Position numbers and translations under genes: made by a program. Shown one piece after another: positions 24,234-33,354 of a stretch of DNA of 64,000 nt; within the stretch, counting starts at the first letter, position 1; the number at the start of each line of letters is the position of its first letter. The stretch is from contig JAJYLH010000001.1 in assembly GCA_021787845.1 (NCBI GenBank), positions 80,452-144,451 of the forward strand, read 5' to 3'. A model generated the notes under the pieces. That model was not told the origin of the DNA and did not search any database. It saw only the letters and a list, made by a program, of their open reading frames with translations. This DNA comes from Myxococcales bacterium (GTDB lineage: Bacteria; Myxococcota; Myxococcia; Myxococcales; JAJYLH01).

Positions 24234-24250
24234 GGCGTCCTCCTTCTTGT

Positions 24251-25342
24251 TTACGCCGGCACCTGCCGGATCTGCGCGGAGCGGGCGAAGGTCTCGCCGG
24301 CGTGGGTGAAGTCGTCGATGTGGAACTTCGTGAACTCGATGCCGGTCAGCTTGAAGAAGTTGGGCCAACCGATCCGCTCGATCCACTCGCCCATCCGCTC
24401 GAACTTGCGGGCATGGCTCGCGTAGACGTCGACGATGTTCCGGACCGCGCTCACCACCTCCGGCCAGTGCGGCGGGTTGTTGGGCAGGAACGGAATCGCG
24501 AGCTTGGAGAACATCGGCGGATGCCGCGCGTCGGAGACCTTGCCGCCGACCCAGATGGACAGACCGTCGTTCTCCGCGTTGATGATGCTCATCGACGGGC
24601 AGACGGTGAAGCAGTTGCCGCAGTACATGCACTGCTCGTCGATGACCTCGACGCTCTGCTTGCCGTTGACCGAGGCGGTCCGGACCGCGCCGGTGGGGCA
24701 GGAGGCGAGGGTGGTCGGGATTTCGCAGGTCTTCGGGAGGGCGTCGTGGTTGATCTTCGGCGGCTTGCGGTGGACGCCGAGAATCGCGATGTCCGAGCAG
24801 TGGACCGCGCCGCACATGTTCAGGCAGCAGGCGAAGGCGATGCGCAGTTTCGCCGGCAGGTCCATCGCCTCGAAGTGGGGGAACAGCTCGTCCATCACGT
24901 TCTTGACGACGCCCGAGGCGTCGGTCGCCGCCGAATGGCAGTGGACCCAGCCCTGGGTGTGGACGATGTTGGTGATGGACCGGCCGGTGCCGCCGACCGG
25001 GTAGCCCTCGGCCCGCAGCCGGGCGATCAGCGGATCGATCCGGGTCTCATCGGTGACCAGGAACTCGACGTTGTTGCGGCTCGTGAAGCGCAGGTAGCCG
25101 CCGCAGAACTCGTCGGCCAGGTCGGCGAAGAGGCGGATGGTCTCGATGCTCATCAGCCGCGGGGTGGCCGCGCGCACCGAGTAGAGCTTGGCGCCCGAGT
25201 GCGACACGTGCACGAGCACGCCCGGCTTCAGGATTTCGTGGTACTTCCACTGACCGTAGTTCTCCTGGATGATGGGCGGCAGGAACTGCTGGTAGTTCGG
25301 CGGTCCGATGTCGGTCTTGCGCTTCAGCGGCTCGGCGGACAT
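24251..25342 (-). CDS. dsrB: DsrB, dissimilatory sulfite reductase beta subunit
   Basis: The 363-residue protein carries the ligands of the catalytic siroheme-[4Fe-4S] centre: Cys135, Cys172, Cys173 and Cys177 in HCHSAATD and [12 protein letters not shown]. An inserted ferredoxin domain has Cys206, 215, 238, 241, 244 and 248. With DsrA it makes the alpha2beta2 enzyme that reduces sulfite, or oxidises sulfide-level sulfur, with DsrC as co-substrate. The start follows GAGGAG and lies 29 bases after dsrA. Length is normal and no key residue is missing. Confidence 0.97.
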   Translation of the reverse strand: MSAEPLKRKTDIGPPNYQQFLPPIIQENYGQWKYHEILKPGVLVHVSHSGAKLYSVRAATPRLMSIETIRLFADLADEFCGGYLRFTSRNNVEFLVTDETRIDPLIARLRAEGYPVGGTGRSITNIVHTQGWVHCHSAATDASGVVKNVMDELFPHFEAMDLPAKLRIAFACCLNMCGAVHCSDIAILGVHRKPPKINHDALPKTCEIPTTLASCPTGAVRTASVNGKQSVEVIDEQCMYCGNCFTVCPSMSIINAENDGLSIWVGGKVSDARHPPMFSKLAIPFLPNNPPHWPEVVSAVRNIVDVYASHARKFERMGEWIERIGWPNFFKLTGIEFTKFHIDDFTHAGETFARSAQIRQVPA

Positions 25343-25371
25343 GGCTGGGTCTCCTCTTTGATGCGAAAGGG

Positions 25372-26544
25372 CTAGGCCTCGTAGAAGATGTAGGGGTTGG
25401 CGCGGGGGTGGCTGATCATCTCGGGAATCGGCTCCAGGCCGATCTGCTCCAGGAAGTTCCCGAGCCCGATGCGCTGGATGAACTCGCCCACCCGCTCCCG
25501 GTTCTTGCCGTTCTCCGCCCACAGATCCCAGATGGCGGCGATCAGCTCCTTGAAGTCGTCGTAGGGCGGCTCCACCTTGATGAACGGCACGAAGACGCTC
25601 GACAGGAGCGCGCCGCCGATGATGGGGGCCTTGGCGCCGATGAGGATGGTCGCGCCCCGGTCCTTGCCCGGCGAGAGCGCCTTCGGCATCGCGTTGATGC
25701 AGTGCATGCACTTGACGCAGTTCGAGTTGTCGATGGAGAGCGCCTTCCCGTTCCAGCTCATGCACTTGGTCGGGCAGCGGTCGCAGACGTCCTTCTGGAG
25801 GTCCAGCTTGCCGCTCTCCGCGTACTCCTTCACCGCCGGCTGGTCGATCTGGATGTTGTCCCGCCAGGTCCCGATGACCGACATGTCGGCGCGGGCGATG
25901 GCCGCCACGCAGTCGTTCGCGCAGCCCGCCGCCTTGATCTTGAACTTGTAGGGGAACGCCGGCCGGTGCAGCTCGTCCTGGTAGGTCTGCGTCATGTCGT
26001 AGACGAAGTTCAGGGTGTCGTAGCAGGCCCACTCGCACCGAGCAGGACCGCAGCAGCAGCTCGGCGTCCGCATGTCGGAGCCGCTCCCGCCGAGGTCGAA
26101 GCCCGCGTCGGTCAGGTCCTTGAAGGTCGGCTCCAGCTCCGGGGTGGTGGTGCCGAGGAAGACGATGTCGCCGGTCGACCCGTGCATGTTGGTCAGGCCG
26201 CTTCCGTGCTTCTCCCAGATGTCCGAGAGGGTCCGCAGCGCTTTCGAGGTGTAGAACCACCCCGACGGCTGGTTGATGCGCATCGTGTGGAACTCGGCGA
26301 CCCCGGGGAACTCGTCGGCCAGGTCGGTGTAGCGGCCGATGACCCCGCCGCCGTAGCCGTGGACGCCGACGATGCCGCCGTGCTTCCAGTGGCCGCGCTT
26401 CTCCTCGTAGGAGCGCTCCAGCACTCCCAGGAGGTCCTGGACGGCGGCGCTCTTCGCGCTCTTCTTGATTTCCTTGACGAAGCTGGGCCAGGGACCTTTC
26501 TCCAACTCGTCGATCAACGGTGTCTGGTGCTTGAGCTCGGTCAT
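25372..26544 (-). CDS. dsrA: DsrA, dissimilatory sulfite reductase alpha subunit
   Basis: The 390-residue protein has the cluster ligands Cys164, Cys170, Cys208 and Cys212 (Cx5C and Cx3C, in CCGPARC and CANDC) for the siroheme-coupled [4Fe-4S] centre, and a ferredoxin domain with Cys254, 257, 261, 276, 279 and 282. I chose the ATG at [10 protein letters not shown] because TCAGGAG precedes it; the upstream 41 codons lack family similarity. It is the first gene of the long minus-strand dsr operon, with about 720 bases of non-coding sequence upstream. Confidence 0.97.
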   Translation of the reverse strand: MTELKHQTPLIDELEKGPWPSFVKEIKKSAKSAAVQDLLGVLERSYEEKRGHWKHGGIVGVHGYGGGVIGRYTDLADEFPGVAEFHTMRINQPSGWFYTSKALRTLSDIWEKHGSGLTNMHGSTGDIVFLGTTTPELEPTFKDLTDAGFDLGGSGSDMRTPSCCCGPARCEWACYDTLNFVYDMTQTYQDELHRPAFPYKFKIKAAGCANDCVAAIARADMSVIGTWRDNIQIDQPAVKEYAESGKLDLQKDVCDRCPTKCMSWNGKALSIDNSNCVKCMHCINAMPKALSPGKDRGATILIGAKAPIIGGALLSSVFVPFIKVEPPYDDFKELIAAIWDLWAENGKNRERVGEFIQRIGLGNFLEQIGLEPIPEMISHPRANPYIFYEA

Positions 26545-27264
26545 GAGGGCTCCTGATGTGGGCTTGCCTGTTCGCCTTCGCGCGGCGTCGTTCACTACCG
26601 GGCGCGCCTTGTCGCGCCGGCCCGGATCCGCGTCAACGCTGAGAAGTTCGAACGCCGCGATAAACAAAAGCTAATGGCCCAGGGACCCGCTCGACTCCCC
26701 TTGCGGGCGCGAAACCCCCGGAATTCGCGCGCGATTCGGCGGGGTGGCGCGCTTCCCCCCAGGCCCCGCCCGGGCGCTCCGACGCCGCGACTCGCGAAGG
26801 GCTGGAGCGCCGCCGCTAAGCACGGTGGTTCGCCGCTGGTCCGCCCGTGCCGCGCACCATCGACTGGCAGGAGTGGTCAAGAACAGCGGTAGCGCACCTG
26901 CTGAGTCGCCGGAACAGAAGAAATGCACCAGGGACGGAGCTGGGGACCGCTCACCCTGAACCCTTCGGCAAGCTCAGGATGAACTTCGTCGAAGGGCGGG
27001 CGGTCCACCGTGTTCCCGCCCATCCTTCGACTGCGCGTAGCGCGCGGCTGATGCCCGCAAGCCAACCGCACGAGCCACGACCAGTGGTGCCCGCCCTCTG
27101 GCCGGGCCCGGTGACGCCGGACCAGCGGGCCCGCACCGCTATCGCGACGCTGTGCGTCGAGAATCAGCGCGTGGCGGCAAGATTCTTCGGGCAAGTGGTT
27201 CAGGATGAACGGGAGCGAGGAGTCGAGGAGGACAGGACGGACCTTTTCCTTCCGGGTCCTCGGG
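26545..27264. other. Non-coding region upstream of dsrA
   Basis: About 720 bases lie between dsrA and the 3' end of the nearer LysR gene. I find no convincing gene and no clear sigma54 site on the dsr strand, although the dsr promoter must lie here, probably in 26545-26900 where AT-richer words occur near 26655-26675. The centre holds a hairpin repeat (26944-27030). Confidence 0.5.
26944..27030. repeat. Dispersed hairpin repeat upstream of dsrA
   Basis: GGACCGC (26944-26950) and GCGGTCC (27000-27006) enclose CCTGAACCCTTCGGCAAGC with TCAGGATGAACTTCGTCGAA, followed by GTGTTCCCGCCCATCCTTCG. The same string with few changes recurs at 57464-57560, so this is a dispersed element. Confidence 0.75.
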
Positions 27265-28281
27265 TCAGGCGCCGCGCCGTTCCGCGCGCCAGGCCGCGCC
27301 GAAGCCTCGGGCCTGGTCGATGAACGCGTCGACGGCCCGCGAGGTGCGCGGCTCGTTCCAGGTCACCAGCACGATCCTGCGCAGCAGCGGCGGATCCAGG
27401 GCACAGCTCCACAGCCGGCCCTCACAAGCGCTGCCGGTCTCATCCCGTTCGATCACCATCGCCGGGAGGAACGCCACCCCCATCCCCAGCGCCACCATCC
27501 GCTTGACGGTCTCCACGTTCTCGCTCTCCACCACCGGGTCCACCGCCAGCCCCAGCCGCTCCAGGTGACCCGCGATCAAGGCGCCGGTCGGCGTCTGGGC
27601 GCTGAGCGCGACGAAGCGGGTGTCGGCGAGCTGGTCCACCTTTACCGTCGGCCGCCCGAAGAAGGGGTGCGTCCGGCCGCAGACGAAGGCGACCCGCTCC
27701 TCGAACAAGGTCTCGTAGCGCAGCCGCTTCTCCGGGCGCGGGTCGGCCAGCACTGCGAGGTCGAGCTGGTCGGCCAAGAGGGTCGAGACGATGTCGTCCG
27801 ACTCCCGGTAGAAGACCGTCGGGTGCGCCGCCGGATAGCGCTTGCGAAAGGCGAACAAGAGGCGCGGGAGGAAGTAGATCCCCACGCTGTTGACCGTGCC
27901 GATGCGGACCTCCCCTTTAGCGCCCTCGCTTAGCTCGCGGACCGCCCGTTCCGCCTGCCGGACCTGCGCCCCGATCTCCTGCGCGTGGCGATACAGGAGC
28001 CGCCCCGCCTCGGTCGGCCGCATCCCCCCGGGGCCCCGGTAGAAGAGCTGCGAGCCCATCTCCTCTTCCATCTGCTTGATCTGGTAGGAGAGGGCCGGCT
28101 GGGTGATGTGCAGCCGCACCGTCGCCCGCTTGATGCCCCCCTCCTCCACCACCGTCTGGAAGCAGCGCAGCCGGTAGAGGGTGGTCGGCAGCTCGTTCGC
28201 GCGCTCTGGCCGAGATCGCAGCTCCCTACCGGTAGCGCTCTCGGACGCCATCGGCGGCTCGCTCTTCGCGCTCGCCATCAT
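27265..28281 (-). CDS. LysR-family transcriptional regulator (proximal copy)
   Basis: The 338-residue protein has an N-terminal winged HTH (FQTVVEEGGIKRATVRLHI, then TQPALSYQIKQ) and a periplasmic-binding-protein-like effector domain (VRIGTVNSVGIYFLP, FVCGRTHPFFGRP, GMGVAFLP). A 30-residue basic extension precedes the HTH. The first of two ATGs follows GGAGGAGGT closely, so it was kept. It lies 22 bases after a paralogous LysR gene and 720 bases from dsrA on the same strand. Both are candidates to sense a sulfur compound, but the effector is unknown. Confidence 0.88.
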   Translation of the reverse strand: MMASAKSEPPMASESATGRELRSRPERANELPTTLYRLRCFQTVVEEGGIKRATVRLHITQPALSYQIKQMEEEMGSQLFYRGPGGMRPTEAGRLLYRHAQEIGAQVRQAERAVRELSEGAKGEVRIGTVNSVGIYFLPRLLFAFRKRYPAAHPTVFYRESDDIVSTLLADQLDLAVLADPRPEKRLRYETLFEERVAFVCGRTHPFFGRPTVKVDQLADTRFVALSAQTPTGALIAGHLERLGLAVDPVVESENVETVKRMVALGMGVAFLPAMVIERDETGSACEGRLWSCALDPPLLRRIVLVTWNEPRTSRAVDAFIDQARGFGAAWRAERRGA

Positions 28282-28303
28282 CAGGAGACCTCCTCCCCCA
28301 GCC

Positions 28304-29218
28304 TTACGACCGGCAGCCGCGCCAGGTGCGGCCGAACCGGCGCACTTCCTCCACGAACGCGTCGACCGCCCGCGACCGGGGAGCCTCCCGCCAGGCGGCG
28401 AGGACGATCCGCCGGACCAGCGGTGGCTCGAGAGCGCTCCTCCAGAGCTTGCCTTCCGACCCGTCGCACCCGACGTCGTCCGCGGTCACCATGTCCGGCA
28501 GCAGGGCGACGCCCATCTCCTCCTCCACCATCCGCTTGACCGCCTCGACGTTGTCGGTCGAGACGATGGGCGCGAGCGCCACCCCTTGGCGCTCGAGGTA
28601 CCGCTCGGCGAGAGCGCCGGTGGGGGTCGAGGGGTCGAGGGCGATAAACCGCGCGGCTGCGAGGTCGGCCGGCTTCACCGTCGGGCGCCCGAAGAACGGG
28701 TGGCTCTTCGCGCAGACCAGAGAAATCGGGTCGTCGGCCACGTGGGTGAAGCGCAGGCGCGGGTCGGGCTCCGGGTCCGCGGCGAGGGCGACGTCGAGCT
28801 TGCCGGCGAGGAGCATCTCCACCAGCTCGTGGGAGGCGCGGTAGACGAGGACCGGGTGCACTGCCGGACAGCGGGAGTGCACCCGCCAGAGGACCTGCGG
28901 GAGGAAGTGGGTGCCGACGCTGTTGACAGTGCCGATGCGGATGTCGCCGGTGATCCCGTCGGCGAGCTCGCGGACGGCCTGGTGGGCGGCGTGGACCGCG
29001 CCGACGATCCGCTCGGCGTGGGCGACGAGGACCCGGCCCGCCTCGGTCGGCACGACGCTACGGGGGCGCCGGTGGAAGAGCGGCACCCGCAGCTCGTCCT
29101 CGAGCTGCTTGATGAGGTAGGAGAGCGCTGGTTGGGTAATGCCGAGGCGCGCGGTGGCCCGCTTGAACCCGCCCTCCTCGACGACGAGCAGGAAACAGCG
29201 AAGCTGATGCAGCTCCAT
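28304..29218 (-). CDS. LysR-family transcriptional regulator (distal copy)
   Basis: The 304-residue protein has HTH sequence CFLLVVEEGGFKRATARLGI and TQPALSYLIKQLE, and the effector domain shares many blocks with its neighbour (IRIGTVNSVGTHFLP, VCAKSHPFFGRPTVK, TPTGALAERYLE), so the pair arose by tandem duplication. It lacks the N-terminal extension of the other copy. It is the first gene of the pair; the upstream gap ends at the tRNA-Gly. LysR proteins act as tetramers near their own promoter; no target can be read from the sequence. Confidence 0.9.
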   Translation of the reverse strand: MELHQLRCFLLVVEEGGFKRATARLGITQPALSYLIKQLEDELRVPLFHRRPRSVVPTEAGRVLVAHAERIVGAVHAAHQAVRELADGITGDIRIGTVNSVGTHFLPQVLWRVHSRCPAVHPVLVYRASHELVEMLLAGKLDVALAADPEPDPRLRFTHVADDPISLVCAKSHPFFGRPTVKPADLAAARFIALDPSTPTGALAERYLERQGVALAPIVSTDNVEAVKRMVEEEMGVALLPDMVTADDVGCDGSEGKLWRSALEPPLVRRIVLAAWREAPRSRAVDAFVEEVRRFGRTWRGCRS

Positions 29219-29378
29219 GGGACCTTGCCCCTGGAAGCTGGTCCCCAGCCGGACGGCAGTCTAGCCGCGCCGCGTGCGGCCGGCGGATTTCAGGTTTCTT
29301 ATCGCTTCGTTCGAACGGTTGGAGGGCGGCGCGATCTGCTGGCCGGCGGGCTCCGCCGGCGGGGACGCCGCGGCTCCC

Positions 29379-29407
29379 TTGACGGCGGAGTTTCTCGCGC
29401 CTAGTGT
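29379..29407 (+). promoter_or_regulatory. Probable sigma70 promoter of tRNA-Gly
   Basis: TTGACG (-35) and TAGTGT (-10) are spaced by 17 bases, with the tRNA beginning 17 bases after the -10 box. The -35 is good and the -10 moderate. Confidence 0.5.
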
Positions 29408-29424
29408 CGGTCCGCGCTCCATGT

Positions 29425-29500
29425 GCGGGCGTAGCTCAGTTGGTAGAGCACGAGCTTCCCAAGCTCGGGGTCGCGGGTCCGAACCCCGTCGCCCGCTCCA
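29425..29500 (+). tRNA. tRNA-Gly (anticodon CCC)
   Basis: The 76-base cloverleaf has acceptor arms GCGGGCG and CGCCCGC, D arm GCTCAGTTGGTAGAGC, anticodon stem CGAGC/GCTCG around TTCCCAA (anticodon CCC), T arm GCGGG-TCCGAAC-CCCGT, discriminator T and an encoded CCA. Its 3' part from the anticodon onwards is repeated at 35665-35709, so it is the integration site of the element that follows. Confidence 0.95.
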
Positions 29501-30824
29501 GCGAAGAGGCCGGAGATTTCCGCGAAAGCGCGAGGTCTCCGGCCTTCGTGTTTTCTCCGCTTCCGGGCGTTTGTGGAAGCCGGCTGGAAAACCCAGCGGC
29601 CAGCGCCATCGGAACGGGCGGCACGTCCGTCTCGACGGGCAAGCCGAAGGTCAGCCGCCCGATCTCGTCCCGGAGGAAGCCGGGCGCGAGGTGGCCGTAC
29701 ACGTCCATCGTCAGCTTCACGTCCGAGTGTCCGAGGATACGCTGCACCGCTGCCGGTGAGCAGCCGGATTGCATGAGCAGCGAGGCGGTCGTGTGCCGCA
29801 GGTCGTGGAAGCGGAGCGGCCGGACGATGGCGGTCGGCCAGAGCTTGTGCCCGTGCGTCGGGCAGCGGCGCAGCGCCTTGTCAGGAGCCGTCTCGCTGTG
29901 CTGGCACCCGCGGACGCGGCAGACGTGGCGCCAGCCGAGCACGATGCCCGCGCGTCCGAGCGCCCGGCGCAACACGTTCTCCAGCTCCAGCTCGCGCGGG
30001 AGCATCGATCCGTCGGGGCGTGGAAACACGAGGTCCGAGGGCGAGGCCGCGAGCGCCACCCGCAGGAACGGCGCAAGCTCCGCGTGAATCGGGACGTGGC
30101 GGACCTTGCCGCCCTTGGTCGTGTTCCGTTCCCAGCTTCGGGCGACCGTGAGGATGCCGGCGTCGAAGTCCACGTCGGTCTTTCGCAGCGCGCACAGCTC
30201 GCCCTTGCGAAGCCCGGCGTAGGTCGCGGTCGCGAAGAGCGGTCGCCAGCCGCAGGCGATCGACTTGGAGCCGTGCTCGCGCAGCGCCTCGAGCACCGGT
30301 ACCACCTCGTCGTGCCGCAGGTAGTCCGGCTGCCGCACCGGCACCTTGCGCTTGGGCACGTCGGCGACCGGGTTCGCTCCCGCCCACCGTCCGGCCCGTC
30401 GCGCGAGGTTGAAGGCGCGTCCGAGGTAGCCGCGCAGGTGGTTCACCGTTTCCGGCGCCAGCGGGCCGTCCTTCTGCGCGAGGAAGCCTTCGATTCGGCC
30501 GGGCGTCAGCTCGGCGAGCGTCAGCCGCCCGAGGTCCGAGTCGAGAAGGTGCCGCGCCTGCCGCTCGACGACCTCGCGTGAGGCGAGCTTCTGCACCGGT
30601 CCGGTAAGCCACCAGCGGAGCAGCTCAGCGACAGTGCCGCCGCCATCCTCCGCCGGGAGCGGCTCCAAGCCGAGCCGCTGCCGCTCGCCCTTCGCTTCCA
30701 GCTCCCGCGCGATGCGCTTGGCGTCCGTCTTCTGGTGCGCGGTCGTCGCCACCTTGCGCCATCGGCCTCGCCCATCCTTGAAGCTCGCCCACCACTTGCC
30801 GCCCTGCCAGAATGCGGATGCCAT
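29436..30824 (-). CDS. Tyrosine recombinase/phage integrase
   Basis: The 462-residue protein has an arm/core N-terminal part (to about 165), then the catalytic domain with Arg206 in TYAGLRKGELCALR, the HDLRHTTASLLM box, LGHSDVKLTMDVYGH and the tyrosine just before GH. The motif order is complete. Its last 20-25 codons run antisense into the tRNA-Gly and stop inside it, a common feature of tRNA-targeting integrases. An inserted CRVRGCQH/CPTH cysteine-histidine group in the catalytic domain may bind zinc. It faces the attL site and should catalyse insertion and, with an excisionase, excision. Confidence 0.93.
   Translation of the reverse strand: MASAFWQGGKWWASFKDGRGRWRKVATTAHQKTDAKRIARELEAKGERQRLGLEPLPAEDGGGTVAELLRWWLTGPVQKLASREVVERQARHLLDSDLGRLTLAELTPGRIEGFLAQKDGPLAPETVNHLRGYLGRAFNLARRAGRWAGANPVADVPKRKVPVRQPDYLRHDEVVPVLEALREHGSKSIACGWRPLFATATYAGLRKGELCALRKTDVDFDAGILTVARSWERNTTKGGKVRHVPIHAELAPFLRVALAASPSDLVFPRPDGSMLPRELELENVLRRALGRAGIVLGWRHVCRVRGCQHSETAPDKALRRCPTHGHKLWPTAIVRPLRFHDLRHTTASLLMQSGCSPAAVQRILGHSDVKLTMDVYGHLAPGFLRDEIGRLTFGLPVETDVPPVPMALAAGFSSRLPQTPGSGENTKAGDLALSRKSPASSLERATGFGPATPSLGSSCSTN
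29456..29500 (+). repeat. attL: 45-nt direct repeat in the tRNA-Gly 3' half
   Basis: The first 28 bases (29456-29483) are identical to 35665-35692, and the next 17 differ at two positions from 35693-35709. The intact tRNA is at this end, so the element restored the gene on integration. Confidence 0.88.
29502..29555 (+). terminator. Rho-independent terminator after tRNA-Gly
   Basis: GGCCGGAGA and TCTCCGGCC form a stem extended by CGAAG/CTTCG around a 20-base loop, followed by TGTTTTCT. A variant of the same hairpin follows attR at 35714-35756. Confidence 0.75.
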
Positions 30825-30836
30825 GAGCGCTCCTGC

Positions 30837-31142
30837 CTAGACGTTGCGCAGCCGGTAAGCCTTGTTTCCGAACCGCGCGATGACTTCCAGCTCGCCGCCG
30901 AGCGCCTCGACGTAGCGGCGCAGCGTCGAGAGCCGGTGGTCTTCCCGCCGCTCCAGCTTCGACAGCTCCGACTGCGTCATTTCCACCAGCTCGGCCGCCT
31001 CGACCTGCGTCTTGTTGGCCATGCGCCGCATCTCGGCGAGGTCCATCTCGAGCAGCTCCTGCTCGGCCTCCCGGTACAGCTTTTCGATTTCCGCTTTCGA
31101 GTACCGCGCTTCTAGAATCTCCCGCCACTTCTTCGCCATCAT
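30837..31142 (-). CDS. higA: HigA-like XRE antitoxin
   Basis: The 101-residue protein has an N-terminal helix rich in charged residues and a C-terminal XRE-type HTH (NKTQVEAAELVEMTQSELSK, then LSTLRRYVEALGGELEVIARF), typical of HigA-like antitoxins that repress their own operon and neutralise a RelE-fold toxin. It lies 16 bases after the toxin gene, the toxin-first order of higBA. An ATG two codons in could also serve. Confidence 0.82.
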   Translation of the reverse strand: MMAKKWREILEARYSKAEIEKLYREAEQELLEMDLAEMRRMANKTQVEAAELVEMTQSELSKLERREDHRLSTLRRYVEALGGELEVIARFGNKAYRLRNV

Positions 31143-31158
31143 GGCCTCCTGGTCCGCT

Positions 31159-31512
31159 CTAGCTGTGCTTTCCGGCTCTTTGCTCCGCCAAGTAGTCCCG
31201 CCAGATTCGCTCGGCTACCGGGACCATGCGTTCGTAGAACCGCCGGTCCCCCGACTTGTCGCCACCGATGAGCAGCACCGCGTCTCGCCGGGGGTCGAAC
31301 GAATAGAAGATGCGCAGTGCCCGGCCGTGCGTTTCCGTTCGAAGCTCCCGGAGCGCGAAGGAGGCACCGTTCACGGCGCTCGACAGCGGGTATCCGAGAG
31401 CGGTGCCGGCTAGTTCGAGCTTGCGAACGGCCCTGATCACCGCGTCGGTCAAGGGCCTGTCCAGGTCGATGAACCACGCCTCGAATTCGTCAGTGGCGAT
31501 CACTTCGACCAT
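31159..31512 (-). CDS. higB: HigB/Gp49-like RelE-fold toxin
   Basis: The 117-residue reading from MVEVIATDEFEAWF matches the phage-derived Gp49/HigB family (EFEAWFIDLD, LRELRTETHGRALRIFYSFD, LLIGGDKSGDRRFYERM, AERIWRDYL). Such toxins cleave mRNA on the ribosome. An upstream ATG at 31575 has a better ribosome site (AGGTGAGG) and would add 21 residues; family length favours the start given. It is followed by its HigA-like antitoxin. Within a mobile element it probably stabilises inheritance. Confidence 0.8.
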   Translation of the reverse strand: MVEVIATDEFEAWFIDLDRPLTDAVIRAVRKLELAGTALGYPLSSAVNGASFALRELRTETHGRALRIFYSFDPRRDAVLLIGGDKSGDRRFYERMVPVAERIWRDYLAEQRAGKHS

Positions 31513-31580
31513 GCCGGGATGATGCACTTGAGAAACTAGGAAGTCAAGTGCCTTCGAGGCCAACGCGAGAAGCATGGTCC

Positions 31581-31817
31581 TCACCTCTCGGGGAGCGCGA
31601 TCACGCGCCCGCTCTTCGGCTCGCTGCGCCGCGCGTAAGTGCGGATGGCGTAAGGCCAGAACCGCAAGAGGCCGCCGATCCGCGTGTACGGGAGGTCCCC
31701 TTGCGAGACGTGGAGGTGGACCCAGCGAACCGACACGCCGAGAAAATCGGCCACGTCGGCGACCTTCCACAGCCGTTCCGTTGGAGCAGGGACGTTCTCT
31801 TTCTGTTCGGTGAGCAT
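31581..31817 (-). CDS. AlpA/excisionase-like HTH protein
   Basis: The 78-residue protein has a MerR-type winged helix (LWKVADVADFLGVSVRWVHL, then PYTRIGGLLRFWPYAIRTY) typical of excisionases and AlpA activators (HTH_17). It lies between the toxin gene and the primase remnant on the same strand as the integrase. It could direct excision or activate the integrase gene. No catalytic residues are expected. Confidence 0.72.
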   Translation of the reverse strand: MLTEQKENVPAPTERLWKVADVADFLGVSVRWVHLHVSQGDLPYTRIGGLLRFWPYAIRTYARRSEPKSGRVIALPER

Positions 31818-31899
31818 GGCTACCTCTTGGGGTCACGGGCACCGGGAGCGGTGCCGGGGTGGAGTGAAAGGGATTCGTCGAACGGAGGGACCGAAGGGC

Positions 31900-33247
31900 T
31901 CATGCGTCGCTCCCGAGAAGGGAAACCTGCGTCCCGTGCGTCCCGTGCGTCCCGAAGCCCATGCTTTCAGGCGTTTGGAGGTTTTCGGCTGCGTCCCGCG
32001 TGCGTCCCGGCTGCGTCCCGCCATCGTCGCGGCCGAGCGTGATCAACCGCTCCTTCTCCCTCTTCCCTTGCCGGCGGCCGGGTCCCTGCTCGACGACGTA
32101 CCCGGTCGCCCGCAGGTCGGGCGCGATGCGACGCACGGCATCAGCCATCGACCGCGCTGAGCCCGGCCAGCCGCGCGGTCTCGATGCGGCGTCTGGCGTT
32201 CCGCGGTTCAGCTCGGTGAGCAGCCCGGCGGCCGTCCCCCGCCAGCGCCCCTGCTCGGCGAGCAGCGCGCGAATCGGCTCGGCCACGGGCGAGGCGTCGA
32301 GAATCACGGCGCGGGCGTCGGCGCGAGCGGCGTCATAGGCGCGAAGGAAGGCGCCCGGCTCCAAGCCGAGCGCGGGCTCAGCGGCAACCGCGAGCGTCGC
32401 GAAGTCGGCCATCCGCGCGAGCGCCATCACAAGCGCGTCGAGCAACTTCGCGAGGATGCGAGGCGTGGCATCGATGCGCACCGCCTCATGGTCTTTCTCC
32501 GTTCGCCGGTTCGCCGGTGGGATCGTCGGACAGGTGAGCACCAGCGCGCGGTCGGACAGGTCGCCGCGCACGGTGACGTGATCGATCGCTGTCAGGATGG
32601 CCGGGCGCCTCGCGCGCCGCTCTCGCCCGCAGGGACACCAGCGTGCCGGTGGCGTCGTACAAGGGAAGGACGCACGCATAGCCCGAGCGCTGCCGGTCAC
32701 CACCCGGCCCACGAGCCCAAGGCGGGAGCGGTCCTGCTTGGGTCGGCGCACGGGCAAGGCCGCGGTTGGCCACGTCGCCGGGATTCAAGCCGCGCGAGCC
32801 AAGCCAACCGCTCACCGCATCATCGTCGAGAACAGAGCGGCAGCGCTTCCACTGCTCTTGCACCTCGCCCAACGGTGGCCGGTTCGGCGGCGCGGGGGAC
32901 GGTGGCGCGATAGGTGAGCGTCGAGGCATACGGTAGGCAGTAGCGAACCCGTTGGCCGGAGGAGTGTCGCAAAGGTGGGCGGCAGCGCAACGGTCCAGCA
33001 CGTCGGCCCAAGACGAGGGTTTCGTCGAACCCGTCACGACGGCAGCGGCCAACCCGACAGCGCTCCCGCCTACCCCGCACTCGAAGCAGCGCCACCCTTG
33101 CCCAGCCGGTCGAACGCGTATCGCGAGCCGTCGGTCGCGGCGCTTGGGGTGACGGAGAGCAGCACCGCAGACGGGACACGGGCCAATGCCGCCGCCTCGC
33201 CGGTCGGAAACCGTTGGCGTTGATCTGCTCGAACAGGTCCGCGCCAT
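31900..33247 (-). pseudogene. Internally deleted primase/helicase replication protein
   Basis: The 5' part (33247 to about 32620) encodes a CHC2-type primase zinc finger (CPVC, then CFEC) and the start of a Toprim-like region ending YACVLPLYDATGTLVSLRA. The 3' part (about 32610 to 31900, another frame) encodes the C-terminal region of a D5-like helicase (TAIDHVTVRGDLSDRALVL, then PTIPP) and a winged-helix tail. The Toprim core and the helicase Walker motifs are gone, and the join shifts frame. The extreme 3' end has tandem CGTCCCGTG words giving GTHGTHGT. Confidence 0.75.
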
Positions 33248-33320
33248 GCGGTAGCGCTTGCGTTAGGCGTCGAGCTTCGTTCCTTGGTCGTGCGCTAGCA
33301 GCGCAGCGCTACCGCATGGC
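33243..33320. repeat. 16-bp perfect inverted repeat with 46-bp spacer
   Basis: GCCATGCGGTAGCGCT (33243-33258) is the exact reverse complement of 33305-33320. It lies between the primase remnant and the lipoprotein pseudogene. It could be a terminator stem or a site used by the element. Confidence 0.8.
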
Positions 33321-33354
33321 CGGTAGCCAAGCGGGTGCGCTGCTGCTCGGCGGC

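Noticed and set aside
26545..26900. A dsr promoter or riboswitch upstream of dsrA
   Set aside because: I found no sigma54 match, no convincing -35/-10 pair and no conserved riboswitch pattern, so I did not place one although a promoter must exist.
30837..31512. A defence island centred on the toxin-antitoxin pair
   Set aside because: No restriction, CBASS, retron, CRISPR or other defence gene is nearby; the pair fits ordinary maintenance of the element.
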